Of a DNA stretch of 7,390 nt, positions 1 through 5,160 are shown one piece after another. Each line of letters starts with the position of its first letter. Positions within the stretch are counted from its first letter, which is position 1. The notes beneath the pieces were generated by a model. The model was not told the DNA's origin. It was given only the letters and a program-made list of their open reading frames with translations, and did not search any database. This DNA comes from Geobacteraceae bacterium. GTDB taxonomy: Bacteria; Desulfobacterota; Desulfuromonadia; Desulfuromonadales; Desulfuromonadaceae. The DNA is taken from NCBI GenBank assembly GCA_020201305.1, contig JAIVHC010000026.1, forward strand, positions 1 through 7,390, in the 5' to 3' direction. Position numbers and translations under genes: made by a program.

Positions 1-382
1 TCTTTTCCCTCAGCACCCAGGCCGAAAGCAGGGTCAGAAGCAGGGGTTCCACAAAGAAGATAGCTATGGCATTAGCCAGGGGTAAAAAAGCCAGTGACCA
101 GTACAGGCAGGTGATTGTTCCGGCTACAAAAGCACCTGCGAGGGCGGTTTTTACCTTGGCCTTCGCAGGCATGGGGCAGAACTGACGGGTTGATATCACC
201 GCAGTGCTTAACATCAGGGCCTGAATCAGAAAGCGCACAAAGCCTATCTGACCGGGTCCAAGGTTGGTGGATAGCAGTTTTGCCATGGCATCCATCATCG
301 GGAGCAGCAGCATGGCTCCGGCCATGAGGAGCATGCCGCTTTGGTTGGATGCGGGTGTGATATCGGCTGTGGTAGTGTTCAT
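1..382 (-). CDS. EamA/DMT-family permease, N-terminal part (runs off window)
   Basis: The first 127 codons of an inner-membrane transporter of the drug/metabolite transporter superfamily (EamA domain). The reading frame is open to the window edge, so the C-terminal half is missing. Hydrophobic helices lie at about residues 17-37, 45-63, 78-97 and 100-123, as expected for the first of two EamA repeats in a 10-helix protein of about 300 residues. The stretch LANAIAIFFVEPLL (102-115) followed by a helix ending in LREK is the typical end of helix 4 in this family. The start ATG at 382 follows a weak AAGG ribosome site about 7 bases upstream. The gene lies downstream of, and in the same direction as, tRNA-Leu, but a terminator separates them, so it probably has its own promoter. 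The substrate cannot be predicted: these proteins export amino acids, metabolites or drugs. Confidence 0.87.
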   Translation of the reverse strand, partial: MNTTTADITPASNQSGMLLMAGAMLLLPMMDAMAKLLSTNLGPGQIGFVRFLIQALMLSTAVISTRQFCPMPAKAKVKTALAGAFVAGTITCLYWSLAFLPLANAIAIFFVEPLLLTLLSAWVLREK

Positions 383-394
383 GCTGAGACCTTG

Positions 395-421
395 TTTATA
401 CACACATTTTTCCTGATGCAA
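395..421 (-). promoter_or_regulatory. Candidate promoter for the EamA permease
   Basis: On the minus strand TTGCAT (421-416) is followed 15 bases later by TATAAA (400-395). An overlapping TAAACA (398-393) would give 17-base spacing but a poorer -10. It sits 13 bases before the permease start codon and beyond the tRNA terminator, where a promoter would be needed. The spacing is not ideal, so this is tentative. Confidence 0.3.
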
Positions 422-454
422 TTGGCCCGAAATTGTCCCAAAATGGCAACTTGC

Positions 455-491
455 AAAAATAAAAGGGGTCACGCAAAAAGCGTAACCCCTT
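455..491 (-). terminator. Intrinsic terminator of the tRNA-Leu gene
   Basis: Two 12-base arms (491-480 and 474-463) pair around a 5-base loop (479-475), followed on the minus strand by a T-rich run (464-455). On the minus strand the one non-Watson-Crick position is a G-U wobble, so all 12 pairs form. On the plus strand the same position is a C-A mismatch and no T run follows. This asymmetry shows that it terminates minus-strand transcription, 11 bases after the tRNA 3' end. Confidence 0.9.
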
Positions 492-501
492 GATTTTATT
501 C

Positions 502-587
502 TGGTGCCGAAGGCGAGAATCGAACTCGCACGCCCGGAAGGCATCGGTTTTTGAGACCGACGTGTCTACCAATTCCACCACTTCGGC
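502..587 (-). tRNA. tRNA-Leu, anticodon CAA
   Basis: An 86-base tRNA with encoded CCA, transcribed from 587 to 502. The acceptor stem is GCCGAAG (587-581) paired with CTTCGGC, then discriminator A (505) and CCA (504-502). The D arm contains TGGTGGAATTGGTAGACAC. The anticodon stem TCGGT/ACCGA encloses the seven-base loop CTCAAAA, giving anticodon CAA (553-551), which reads UUG. A long variable arm (TGCCTTCCGGGCGT), typical of class II tRNAs, precedes the T arm GCGAG-TTCGATT-CTCGC. A strong promoter lies 13 bases upstream and an intrinsic terminator just downstream, so it looks like a single-gene transcription unit. No integrase or att-like duplication of the 3' end is seen. Confidence 0.97.
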
Positions 588-600
588 ACGAGCAGGGCAG

Positions 601-629
601 ATTATATGGATTGATACTGCAAGGGTCAA
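601..629 (-). promoter_or_regulatory. Sigma-70 type promoter of tRNA-Leu
   Basis: On the minus strand TTGACC (629-624), a 17-base spacer, then the perfect -10 hexamer TATAAT (606-601). The tRNA 5' end follows 13 bases later. The stretch after the -10 is GC-rich (CTGCCCTGC), the discriminator type seen at stringently controlled stable-RNA promoters. The stringent control itself is inferred. Confidence 0.9.
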
Positions 630-644
630 GGATTTATCGCCATT

Positions 645-664
645 TGTAAGATATTTGTTACACT
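645..664 (+). promoter_or_regulatory. Candidate amrS promoter with overlapping inverted repeat
   Basis: TGTAA (645-649) and TTACA (658-662) form a perfect inverted repeat with 8 bases between the arms. The right arm overlaps a possible extended -10, TG-T-TACACT (656-664), on the plus strand. No good -35 hexamer is found at 16-18 bases, so the site would depend on the extended -10 or on an activator. It lies in the divergent region between the tRNA promoter and amrS. The operator role is inferred from position only. Confidence 0.3.
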
Positions 665-718
665 CTGTGAGTATCAGTCGTTGTTTAAAAGAGAAATTTG
701 TTCGGGAGGTGTCTGATC

Positions 719-1720
719 ATGCGCGAAGCGATGTTCTGGAGTGCTGAAAAGGATCGATACGTGCGCTGCACGCTGTGTCCGCACCTGTGCCGCATTGCGC
801 CTGGGGCGCGTGGAGTTTGCCATGTGCGCGAAAACCACGACGGAGTGCTGTACAGTTTGAACTACGGGCGTATTGTGGCGAGTAATGTTGACCCTATTGA
901 AAAGAAGCCGCTGTATCATTATGTGCCTGGGAGTCAGAGTTTTTCTGTGGCGGCAGCGGGGTGTAACATGCACTGCAGGCACTGTCAGAATGCATCTATC
1001 TCGCAGGTGGAGGATGAGATTCCGGGGGAGGATATTGAGCCGCGCCGGATTGTGGCGGCGGCACAACGCAGTGGCTGCCGTACCATCGCATATACCTACA
1101 CCGAGCCTACCATTTACTATGAAACCATGCTGGAGACGGCAACGCTGGCCCGGGATGTGGGGCTGGAAAATATCATGATCAGCAACGGGTATATCGAGGC
1201 TGAGCCTTTCGCGCGCCTTGCACCGCTGTTGCATGCAGCGAATGTCGATCTGAAAGCGTTTAATGATAAGGTGTATCGCCAGCTGTGCGGTGCGCGTCTG
1301 CAGCCGATACTGGAGAGTCTGCAGCGCATTTATGCGGCGGGGGTATGGCTTGAGGTGACTACTCTGGTGATTCCGGGGTATAACGATGACCATACACAGT
1401 TGAAAGCCATAGCCGGGTTCATCGCTGCAGAACTCGGCCCGGAGGTGCCGTGGCATGTGAGCGCTTTTTATCCTACCTATCGCCTCCTTGACGTTCCGCC
1501 CACGCCGGAAGATACCATCCGGCGTGCGTGTGAGATCGGTACGCAGGCAGGCCTGCAGCATGTCTATGGTGGCAATGTCGCGGGTGTGTTTGAACATACC
1601 CTGTGCCCGGCATGCGGGAACGTGGTGGTGAAGCGGAGTGGATACCGGATTGTGCAGATGGGGCTGAAAGCGGGGAAGTGCGGTTCGTGCGGAGCGGACG
1701 TTGCTGGAGTGTGGGAGTAG
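719..1720 (+). CDS. amrS: AmmeMemoRadiSam-system radical SAM enzyme AmrS
   Basis: A 333-residue radical SAM protein of the pyruvate-formate-lyase-activase-like group, best matching the AmmeMemoRadiSam radical SAM family. The [4Fe-4S]/SAM motif CNMHCRHC has cysteines at 82, 86 and 89 (CxxxCxxC). The N-terminus carries CTLCPHLCRIAPGARGVC (Cys 17, 20, 24, 34), and the C-terminus two CxxC pairs (CPAC 296-299, CGSC 321-324) that could form a zinc ribbon. Other family blocks are TYTEPTIYYE (126-135), VDLKAF (176-181) and HVSAFYP (246-252). ATG 719 is chosen because GGGAGGT sits 8 bases upstream; an upstream TTG would place that site inside the gene. Known members usually occur with AMMECR1 and Memo proteins; neither is encoded here. 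The reaction and substrate are poorly known. A small membrane-protein gene follows after 52 bp on the same strand. Confidence 0.92.
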   Translation: MREAMFWSAEKDRYVRCTLCPHLCRIAPGARGVCHVRENHDGVLYSLNYGRIVASNVDPIEKKPLYHYVPGSQSFSVAAAGCNMHCRHCQNASISQVEDEIPGEDIEPRRIVAAAQRSGCRTIAYTYTEPTIYYETMLETATLARDVGLENIMISNGYIEAEPFARLAPLLHAANVDLKAFNDKVYRQLCGARLQPILESLQRIYAAGVWLEVTTLVIPGYNDDHTQLKAIAGFIAAELGPEVPWHVSAFYPTYRLLDVPPTPEDTIRRACEIGTQAGLQHVYGGNVAGVFEHTLCPACGNVVVKRSGYRIVQMGLKAGKCGSCGADVAGVWE

Positions 1721-1721
1721 A

Positions 1722-1738
1722 GCATGGGAGTACCATGC
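1722..1738 (+). repeat. Small hairpin just after amrS
   Basis: GCATGG and CCATGC pair perfectly around the loop GAGTA, starting 2 bases after the amrS stop codon. There is no T run, so it is not an intrinsic terminator. It could mark mRNA processing or slow ribosomes between the two genes, or be chance. Confidence 0.35.
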
Positions 1739-1772
1739 GCGTAACAGGGGAATCGAAGGAGAGGAGACTCTG

Positions 1773-2189
1773 ATGGAAAATGTACCTGATAGACGCCGGG
1801 TGAATGATGGACGCTATAGCGATGACCGCCGTGGCGGCAGGGATCGGCGTAGAGGGCCGGATCTGTTGCGGCGTATCCTGCCGTTGTTTCCAGCTCTAAG
1901 CTGGGTATGTGTGATCCTTGCATTTTTTATTCTGAGTCTGGCAAAACCGGCAACCCAGAGTTTTGTGGGTCTGTTTTCCGATCAGCCGGTGTACTCCGGT
2001 TGGGATCTGGAAATGTTGTACTATGTGTTCTGGCTGTTGTTCAGCGCTATTGTTATAGGGGCAAGCGGGATGGTGCTTAACATCATGCGCAGCAAACGCA
2101 GAGGGGATAATCTCTACAGTTCTCTTATTTTCGCGGGGCTGATATCTTTTGTGTTTCTGGTATGGCTGTTAAGTGTCAGAGGGATTTAG
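1773..2189 (+). CDS. Uncharacterised three-helix membrane protein with Arg/Asp-rich N-terminus
   Basis: A 138-residue protein that I do not recognise. Residues 6-34 are soluble and dominated by Arg, Asp and Gly, with repeated DRR/DRRR triplets (6-9, 18-20, 24-27). Three hydrophobic segments follow at about 36-57, 82-104 and 115-135. Positive charges in the N-terminus and between helices 2 and 3 (RSKRR, 106-110) predict a cytoplasmic N-terminus, a periplasmic loop at 58-80 and an external C-terminus. The ATG at 1773 has a good GAGGAG site 6 bases upstream; the longer frame from 1701 overlaps amrS and lacks such a site. No terminator separates it from amrS, so the two are probably co-transcribed, but a functional link is not shown. 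It is real judging by its ribosome site and clean membrane pattern. The stop codon overlaps that of the convergent yidD-like gene. Confidence 0.82.
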   Translation: MENVPDRRRVNDGRYSDDRRGGRDRRRGPDLLRRILPLFPALSWVCVILAFFILSLAKPATQSFVGLFSDQPVYSGWDLEMLYYVFWLLFSAIVIGASGMVLNIMRSKRRGDNLYSSLIFAGLISFVFLVWLLSVRGI

Positions 2190-2710
2190 GGCTCAACTGG
2201 TGATTTAGCAGATTTGAGCCAGAAGTCGTTGGCATCCAGCGGATCGTAGTAACGGATACGTTCGAAGCCCTCCAGGGGAATGGTCTGCTCCTCGGGGCTG
2301 GTTTCATGCAGAAGGCGATCCACCGTGAGAAAGCTCCCCACAACGGGGCCGTGGCGTTGCAGAGCCTGCAGAGCGTAGGTGGAACATGTGGGATACATGG
2401 GGCAGCGCGGGCTGTCTACCGGGGAGATGAATTTCTGAGAAAAGCGCACCCCCTGCACCAGGGGATTGAGTGTGTCGCCATGCTCTTGGGTGTGATGGGT
2501 GTGGGCTGCATGTAATCGTGCTGCCTGAGTGTGGTTTCGGGGTGCGGCTCCGTGTGTTGTGTGTGTATGCCCGGGCGGATACCAGGTATCCGCGTTGAGC
2601 GGAAAGGGTACATACGAGGACAGTATCAGTATGCAGCTTAGAAGCATGCCCGGCAGCACACCCGGAGAAGGACGTAGCCCGGACTTAGGTGTCTGTGTTT
2701 CATTCATCAT
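2186..2710 (-). CDS. Exported YidD-domain protein with histidine-rich linker
   Basis: A 174-residue protein with a YidD (DUF37) core at about 86-136, including KFISPVDSPRC, PMYPTCSTYALQAL and RHGPVVGSFLTVDRLLH, and a tail ending YDPLDANDFW (155-164). Classical YidD is about 70-90 residues, cytoplasmic and membrane-associated, and aids YidC-dependent insertion. This one has a hydrophobic segment at about 19-36 that could be a signal peptide (possible cleavage after NA, 39-40) or an anchor, so the domain probably faces the periplasm. Residues 48-77 hold nine histidines, suggesting metal binding. The start ATG at 2710 (or ATG 2707) lies inside the end of rarA, with no clear ribosome site of its own, implying translational coupling. 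The usual rpmH-rnpA-yidC context is absent, so this may be a paralogue rather than the housekeeping yidD. No symbol is given for that reason. Confidence 0.85.
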   Translation of the reverse strand: MMNETQTPKSGLRPSPGVLPGMLLSCILILSSYVPFPLNADTWYPPGHTHTTHGAAPRNHTQAARLHAAHTHHTQEHGDTLNPLVQGVRFSQKFISPVDSPRCPMYPTCSTYALQALQRHGPVVGSFLTVDRLLHETSPEEQTIPLEGFERIRYYDPLDANDFWLKSAKSPVEP

Positions 2711-4028
2711 CTGCGCTGTTTTCAGGGTTCTGCTTTTTTAGATTCTGATAGTAGCGCATGCGCTCGCCGATGATTTTTTCGTAGCCGCGTTCTACCGGGG
2801 TGTAGAAGGAGGTGCCCTGCAGGGCCTCGGGGAGATATTCCTGAGCCAGATATCCTTCTTCACTTGCATGGGCGTACTGATAGCCGGAGTGGTAACCGAG
2901 ATCCTGCATCAGTTTGGTGGGGGCGTTGCGGATGTGCAGGGGCACATGGAGTGAGCCGCTCTTGCGTACCTCGGCAAGGGCGGCGTCGATTCCGGTATAG
3001 GAGGCGTTGCTTTTAGGAGCACTTGCCAGATAGGTGGTGGCCTGGGCCAGCACAATGCGTCCCTCAGGCATACCTATCAAGTGCACCGCCTGTTGCGCCG
3101 CCACAGCGAGCTGCAGCCCACGCGGATCGGCGTTGCCGATATCCTCCGAAGCGAGAATCACCAGACGTCGTGCAATAAACATCGGATCTTCCCCCGCTTC
3201 GATCATACGCGCGAGCCAGTACAGGGCTCCGTCGGGATCGCTGCCGCGCACACTCTTGATAAATGCAGAGATCACATTGTAGTGCTCTTCGGCACCTTTG
3301 TCGTAGCGCAGGGATTGCCCGCTCAGCGCCTCTTGCAGAAACTCAGGATCAATGCGGCGCCCGTTACTCAGCTGCACCGCGAGTTCGAGGTTACCGAGGG
3401 CGATGCGCGCATCGCCGTCTGCACCCGCAGCCAGGCGCGTGAGTGCTTCCGGGGTTATATCGACATTGTGCTTTGCGAGCCCCTGCGGGGATTCAAGGGC
3501 GCGACGCAACAGGGTCTCCAGCTCTCCCACAGCCAGGGGCTGAAGGGTGAAGACGCGGGCGCGAGAGAGAAGGGCGGAGTTGACCTCGAAGGAGGGGTTT
3601 TCGGTGGTGGCGCCGATAAGGACCACGTCGCCGTTTTCCACCGCAGGGAGAAATGCATCCTGCTGGGATTTGTTCAGACGGTGTATTTCATCTACAAACA
3701 ACAGGGTGCGGGTGGCATAGAGAGAACGATCCTCGCGGGCCTGATTGACAATAGTGCGTATTTCCTTCACCCCGTGCATAACTGCGGAAAAGAACACAAA
3801 GCGACACTGGGAATGATGCGCTATCACCCGCGCCAGGGTGGTTTTCCCGGTACCTGGAGGTCCCCAGAAGATCAGGGAGGTGAGCTGGTCGTGTTCGATC
3901 AGATGGCGCAGTGCTCCTTCGGGGCCGAGGAGGTGCTGTTGTCCGCATACATCCTCCAGCATGGTGGGGCGCATCCGTTCCGCCAGGGGGGTGTGCCCGT
4001 CACTGCTGGTGTCGCTGAAAAGATCCAT
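2700..4028 (-). CDS. rarA: Replication-associated recombination protein RarA (MgsA)
   Basis: A 442-residue AAA+ ATPase that acts at stalled or gapped replication forks. Visible motifs in order: Walker A GPPGTGKT (56-63), Walker B LLFVDEIH (109-116), sensor 1 GATTENPSF (139-147), arginine finger in LLSRARVF (153-160), and the clamp-loader-like C-terminal domain with YDKGAEEHYN (242-251), SDPDGALYW (263-271) and ASEDIGNADP (293-302). Length is normal for the family (about 430-450) and no key residue is missing. Residues GVKEIR (86-91) and NKSQQDAFLPAVE (119-131) also match RarA rather than the related RuvB or DnaX. The ATG at 4028 begins MDLF, the usual RarA start; only a weak AGGG precedes it. 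Its stop codon lies inside the start of the yidD-like gene, so the two form an operon. The promoter must lie in 4029-4140 on the minus strand, but no convincing hexamer pair was found. Confidence 0.97.
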   Translation of the reverse strand: MDLFSDTSSDGHTPLAERMRPTMLEDVCGQQHLLGPEGALRHLIEHDQLTSLIFWGPPGTGKTTLARVIAHHSQCRFVFFSAVMHGVKEIRTIVNQAREDRSLYATRTLLFVDEIHRLNKSQQDAFLPAVENGDVVLIGATTENPSFEVNSALLSRARVFTLQPLAVGELETLLRRALESPQGLAKHNVDITPEALTRLAAGADGDARIALGNLELAVQLSNGRRIDPEFLQEALSGQSLRYDKGAEEHYNVISAFIKSVRGSDPDGALYWLARMIEAGEDPMFIARRLVILASEDIGNADPRGLQLAVAAQQAVHLIGMPEGRIVLAQATTYLASAPKSNASYTGIDAALAEVRKSGSLHVPLHIRNAPTKLMQDLGYHSGYQYAHASEEGYLAQEYLPEALQGTSFYTPVERGYEKIIGERMRYYQNLKKQNPENSADDE

Positions 4029-4140
4029 GCTCAGAACCCTGTAAGATAAAATCTGTCATAGAAGAAAACTGCCCTTATGCTGCAAGTTTGGCCGAAATGT
4101 AGCACACACCTGGATCCTAAAACAATGCTCGTACCAGATA

Positions 4141-4170
4141 TAGACTTGAACTTGGGCTCTATGCTAGATT
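4141..4170 (+). promoter_or_regulatory. Candidate promoter of the nadK-recN-argA operon
   Basis: TAGACT (4141-4146), an 18-base spacer, then TAGATT (4165-4170) preceded by TG-C, an extended -10. Each hexamer matches the sigma-70 consensus at 4 of 6 positions. Transcription would start near 4177, giving a leader of about 105 bases. A small hairpin, AGCGC-CTATT-GCGCT (4172-4186), lies at the predicted start. No LexA-type palindrome is seen although recN is often SOS-controlled. Confidence 0.35.
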
Positions 4171-4222
4171 GAGCGCCTATTGCGCTTTGGTTTGCAGGTA
4201 GCTTGGCCGGAGCTTGAAGTGG

Positions 4223-4264
4223 CCGACATGTCGGGAAGACTCGTGCTGTCTTTTATCCCGATAT
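4223..4264 (+). promoter_or_regulatory. Foldable 5' leader of nadK
   Basis: ATGTCGGGA (4228-4236) pairs with TCCCGATAT (4256-4264) over 9 positions including one G-U. An inner AGAC/GTCT helix (4237-4240 with 4248-4251) closes the loop TCGTGCT, leaving a TTTA bulge on the 3' side. The structure ends 6 bases before the AAAGGAA ribosome site of nadK. The 12-base palindrome CCGACATGTCGG (4223-4234) shares bases with the hairpin and could form an alternative fold. No known riboswitch class was recognised; regulation is inferred. Confidence 0.4.
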
Positions 4265-4282
4265 GGAATGAAAGGAACCGCT

Positions 4283-5155
4283 ATGAAATGTATTGGACTG
4301 TACGCAAAACGAACCAATCCGGATGCTATCAAGGTTGCTGAAGATTTGTGCCTCTGGTTGCAGGAAAAGCAGATAGAGGTCTGGATCGAAGAGGAACTCG
4401 GGGCGGATATTCATGCTGCCAACCCGCGTATAGCCTTTACCAGCGCGAACGCAGACGATATCCCGGCCGAAGTTGAGGTTATTGTGGTTTTGGGCGGGGA
4501 TGGCACCCTGATTTCGGTGGCGCGCTCCATTGGTGCACGAGGGGTTCCGATCCTCGGGGTAAACCTGGGCAGCCTCGGTTTTCTTACTGAAATTACCCTG
4601 GAAGAACTCTACTCCCAGTTGGAGATGGTTATTGCGGGTAACTTTTCCATCTCGGAACGCATCCGTCTCGAATGCCACATCAAGCGCGATGGTGACAATG
4701 TTGCAGAGTATGATGTTCTCAATGATGTTGTCATCAACAAGGGGGCGCTGGCGCGGATTATTGACATAGAGATCTGGGTCGGGCGGGATTATCTTACCAC
4801 CTTTAAGGCCGACGGCCTCATAATCTCTTCACCCACCGGCTCCACCGGGTATAATATGGCGGCCGGTGGCCCTATTGTGTATCCGGGGGTAAACTGCCTT
4901 ATGATTACCCCTATCTGTCCGCACATGCTCACCAACCGCCCCATCATTGTCTCAGATCGTTCTGTCATAACTGTAAGGATGCGCTTCGACAATGAGCGCG
5001 TATTCTGCACTGCCGACGGACAGGTGGGGATGGCTCTGCAGGGGCACGATGTGCTGGAGATCAAGCAGGCGCAGGTGGGCACCAGTCTGATTAAAAGTGC
5101 CACCAAGGATTACTTCGAGGTATTGCGAACCAAGCTGCGTTGGGGAGAGCGTTAA
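4283..5155 (+). CDS. nadK: NAD kinase
   Basis: A 290-residue cytoplasmic kinase that phosphorylates NAD+ to NADP+ at the 2'-hydroxyl of the adenosine ribose. The family motifs are complete: GGDGT (71-75) of the N-terminal nucleotide-binding domain, NLGSLGFLTE (94-103), NDVVI (147-151), and SSPTGSTGY with AAGGP (182-197) of the all-beta C-terminal domain, plus the ADGQ turn (244-247). Length is typical of bacterial NadK (about 290-300). ATG 4283 is preferred because AAAGGAA lies 5 bases upstream and MKCIGLYAKR is a normal NadK beginning; an upstream TTG would add 23 unlike residues that run through the leader hairpin. It is the first gene of an operon: recN starts 5 bases after the stop. The nadK-recN arrangement is common in bacteria. 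Confidence 0.97.
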   Translation: MKCIGLYAKRTNPDAIKVAEDLCLWLQEKQIEVWIEEELGADIHAANPRIAFTSANADDIPAEVEVIVVLGGDGTLISVARSIGARGVPILGVNLGSLGFLTEITLEELYSQLEMVIAGNFSISERIRLECHIKRDGDNVAEYDVLNDVVINKGALARIIDIEIWVGRDYLTTFKADGLIISSPTGSTGYNMAAGGPIVYPGVNCLMITPICPHMLTNRPIIVSDRSVITVRMRFDNERVFCTADGQVGMALQGHDVLEIKQAQVGTSLIKSATKDYFEVLRTKLRWGER

Positions 5156-5160
5156 TCCCT

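Noticed and set aside
502..520. tRNA-Leu 3' end as an integration site for a mobile element
   Set aside because: No integrase, no repeated copy of the tRNA 3' end and no foreign-looking genes are present in the window.
490..747. Open frames crossing the tRNA-Leu gene on both strands
   Set aside because: The region is a complete tRNA with promoter and terminator; the frames have no ribosome site or family signature.
674..1597. A 307-codon open frame on the minus strand
   Set aside because: It lies fully antisense to amrS, whose motifs are unmistakable. The translation is Arg/His-rich with no recognisable domain, and it is a shadow of the codon bias of amrS.
3081..4049. A 322-codon open frame on the plus strand
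   Set aside because: It is antisense to rarA, which has every AAA+ motif; no domain or ribosome site supports the plus-strand frame.
4039..4056. CTGT-N10-CTGT as a possible SOS (LexA) box upstream of rarA and recN
   Set aside because: The two CTGT units are direct, not inverted, repeats and the spacing does not match known LexA sites.
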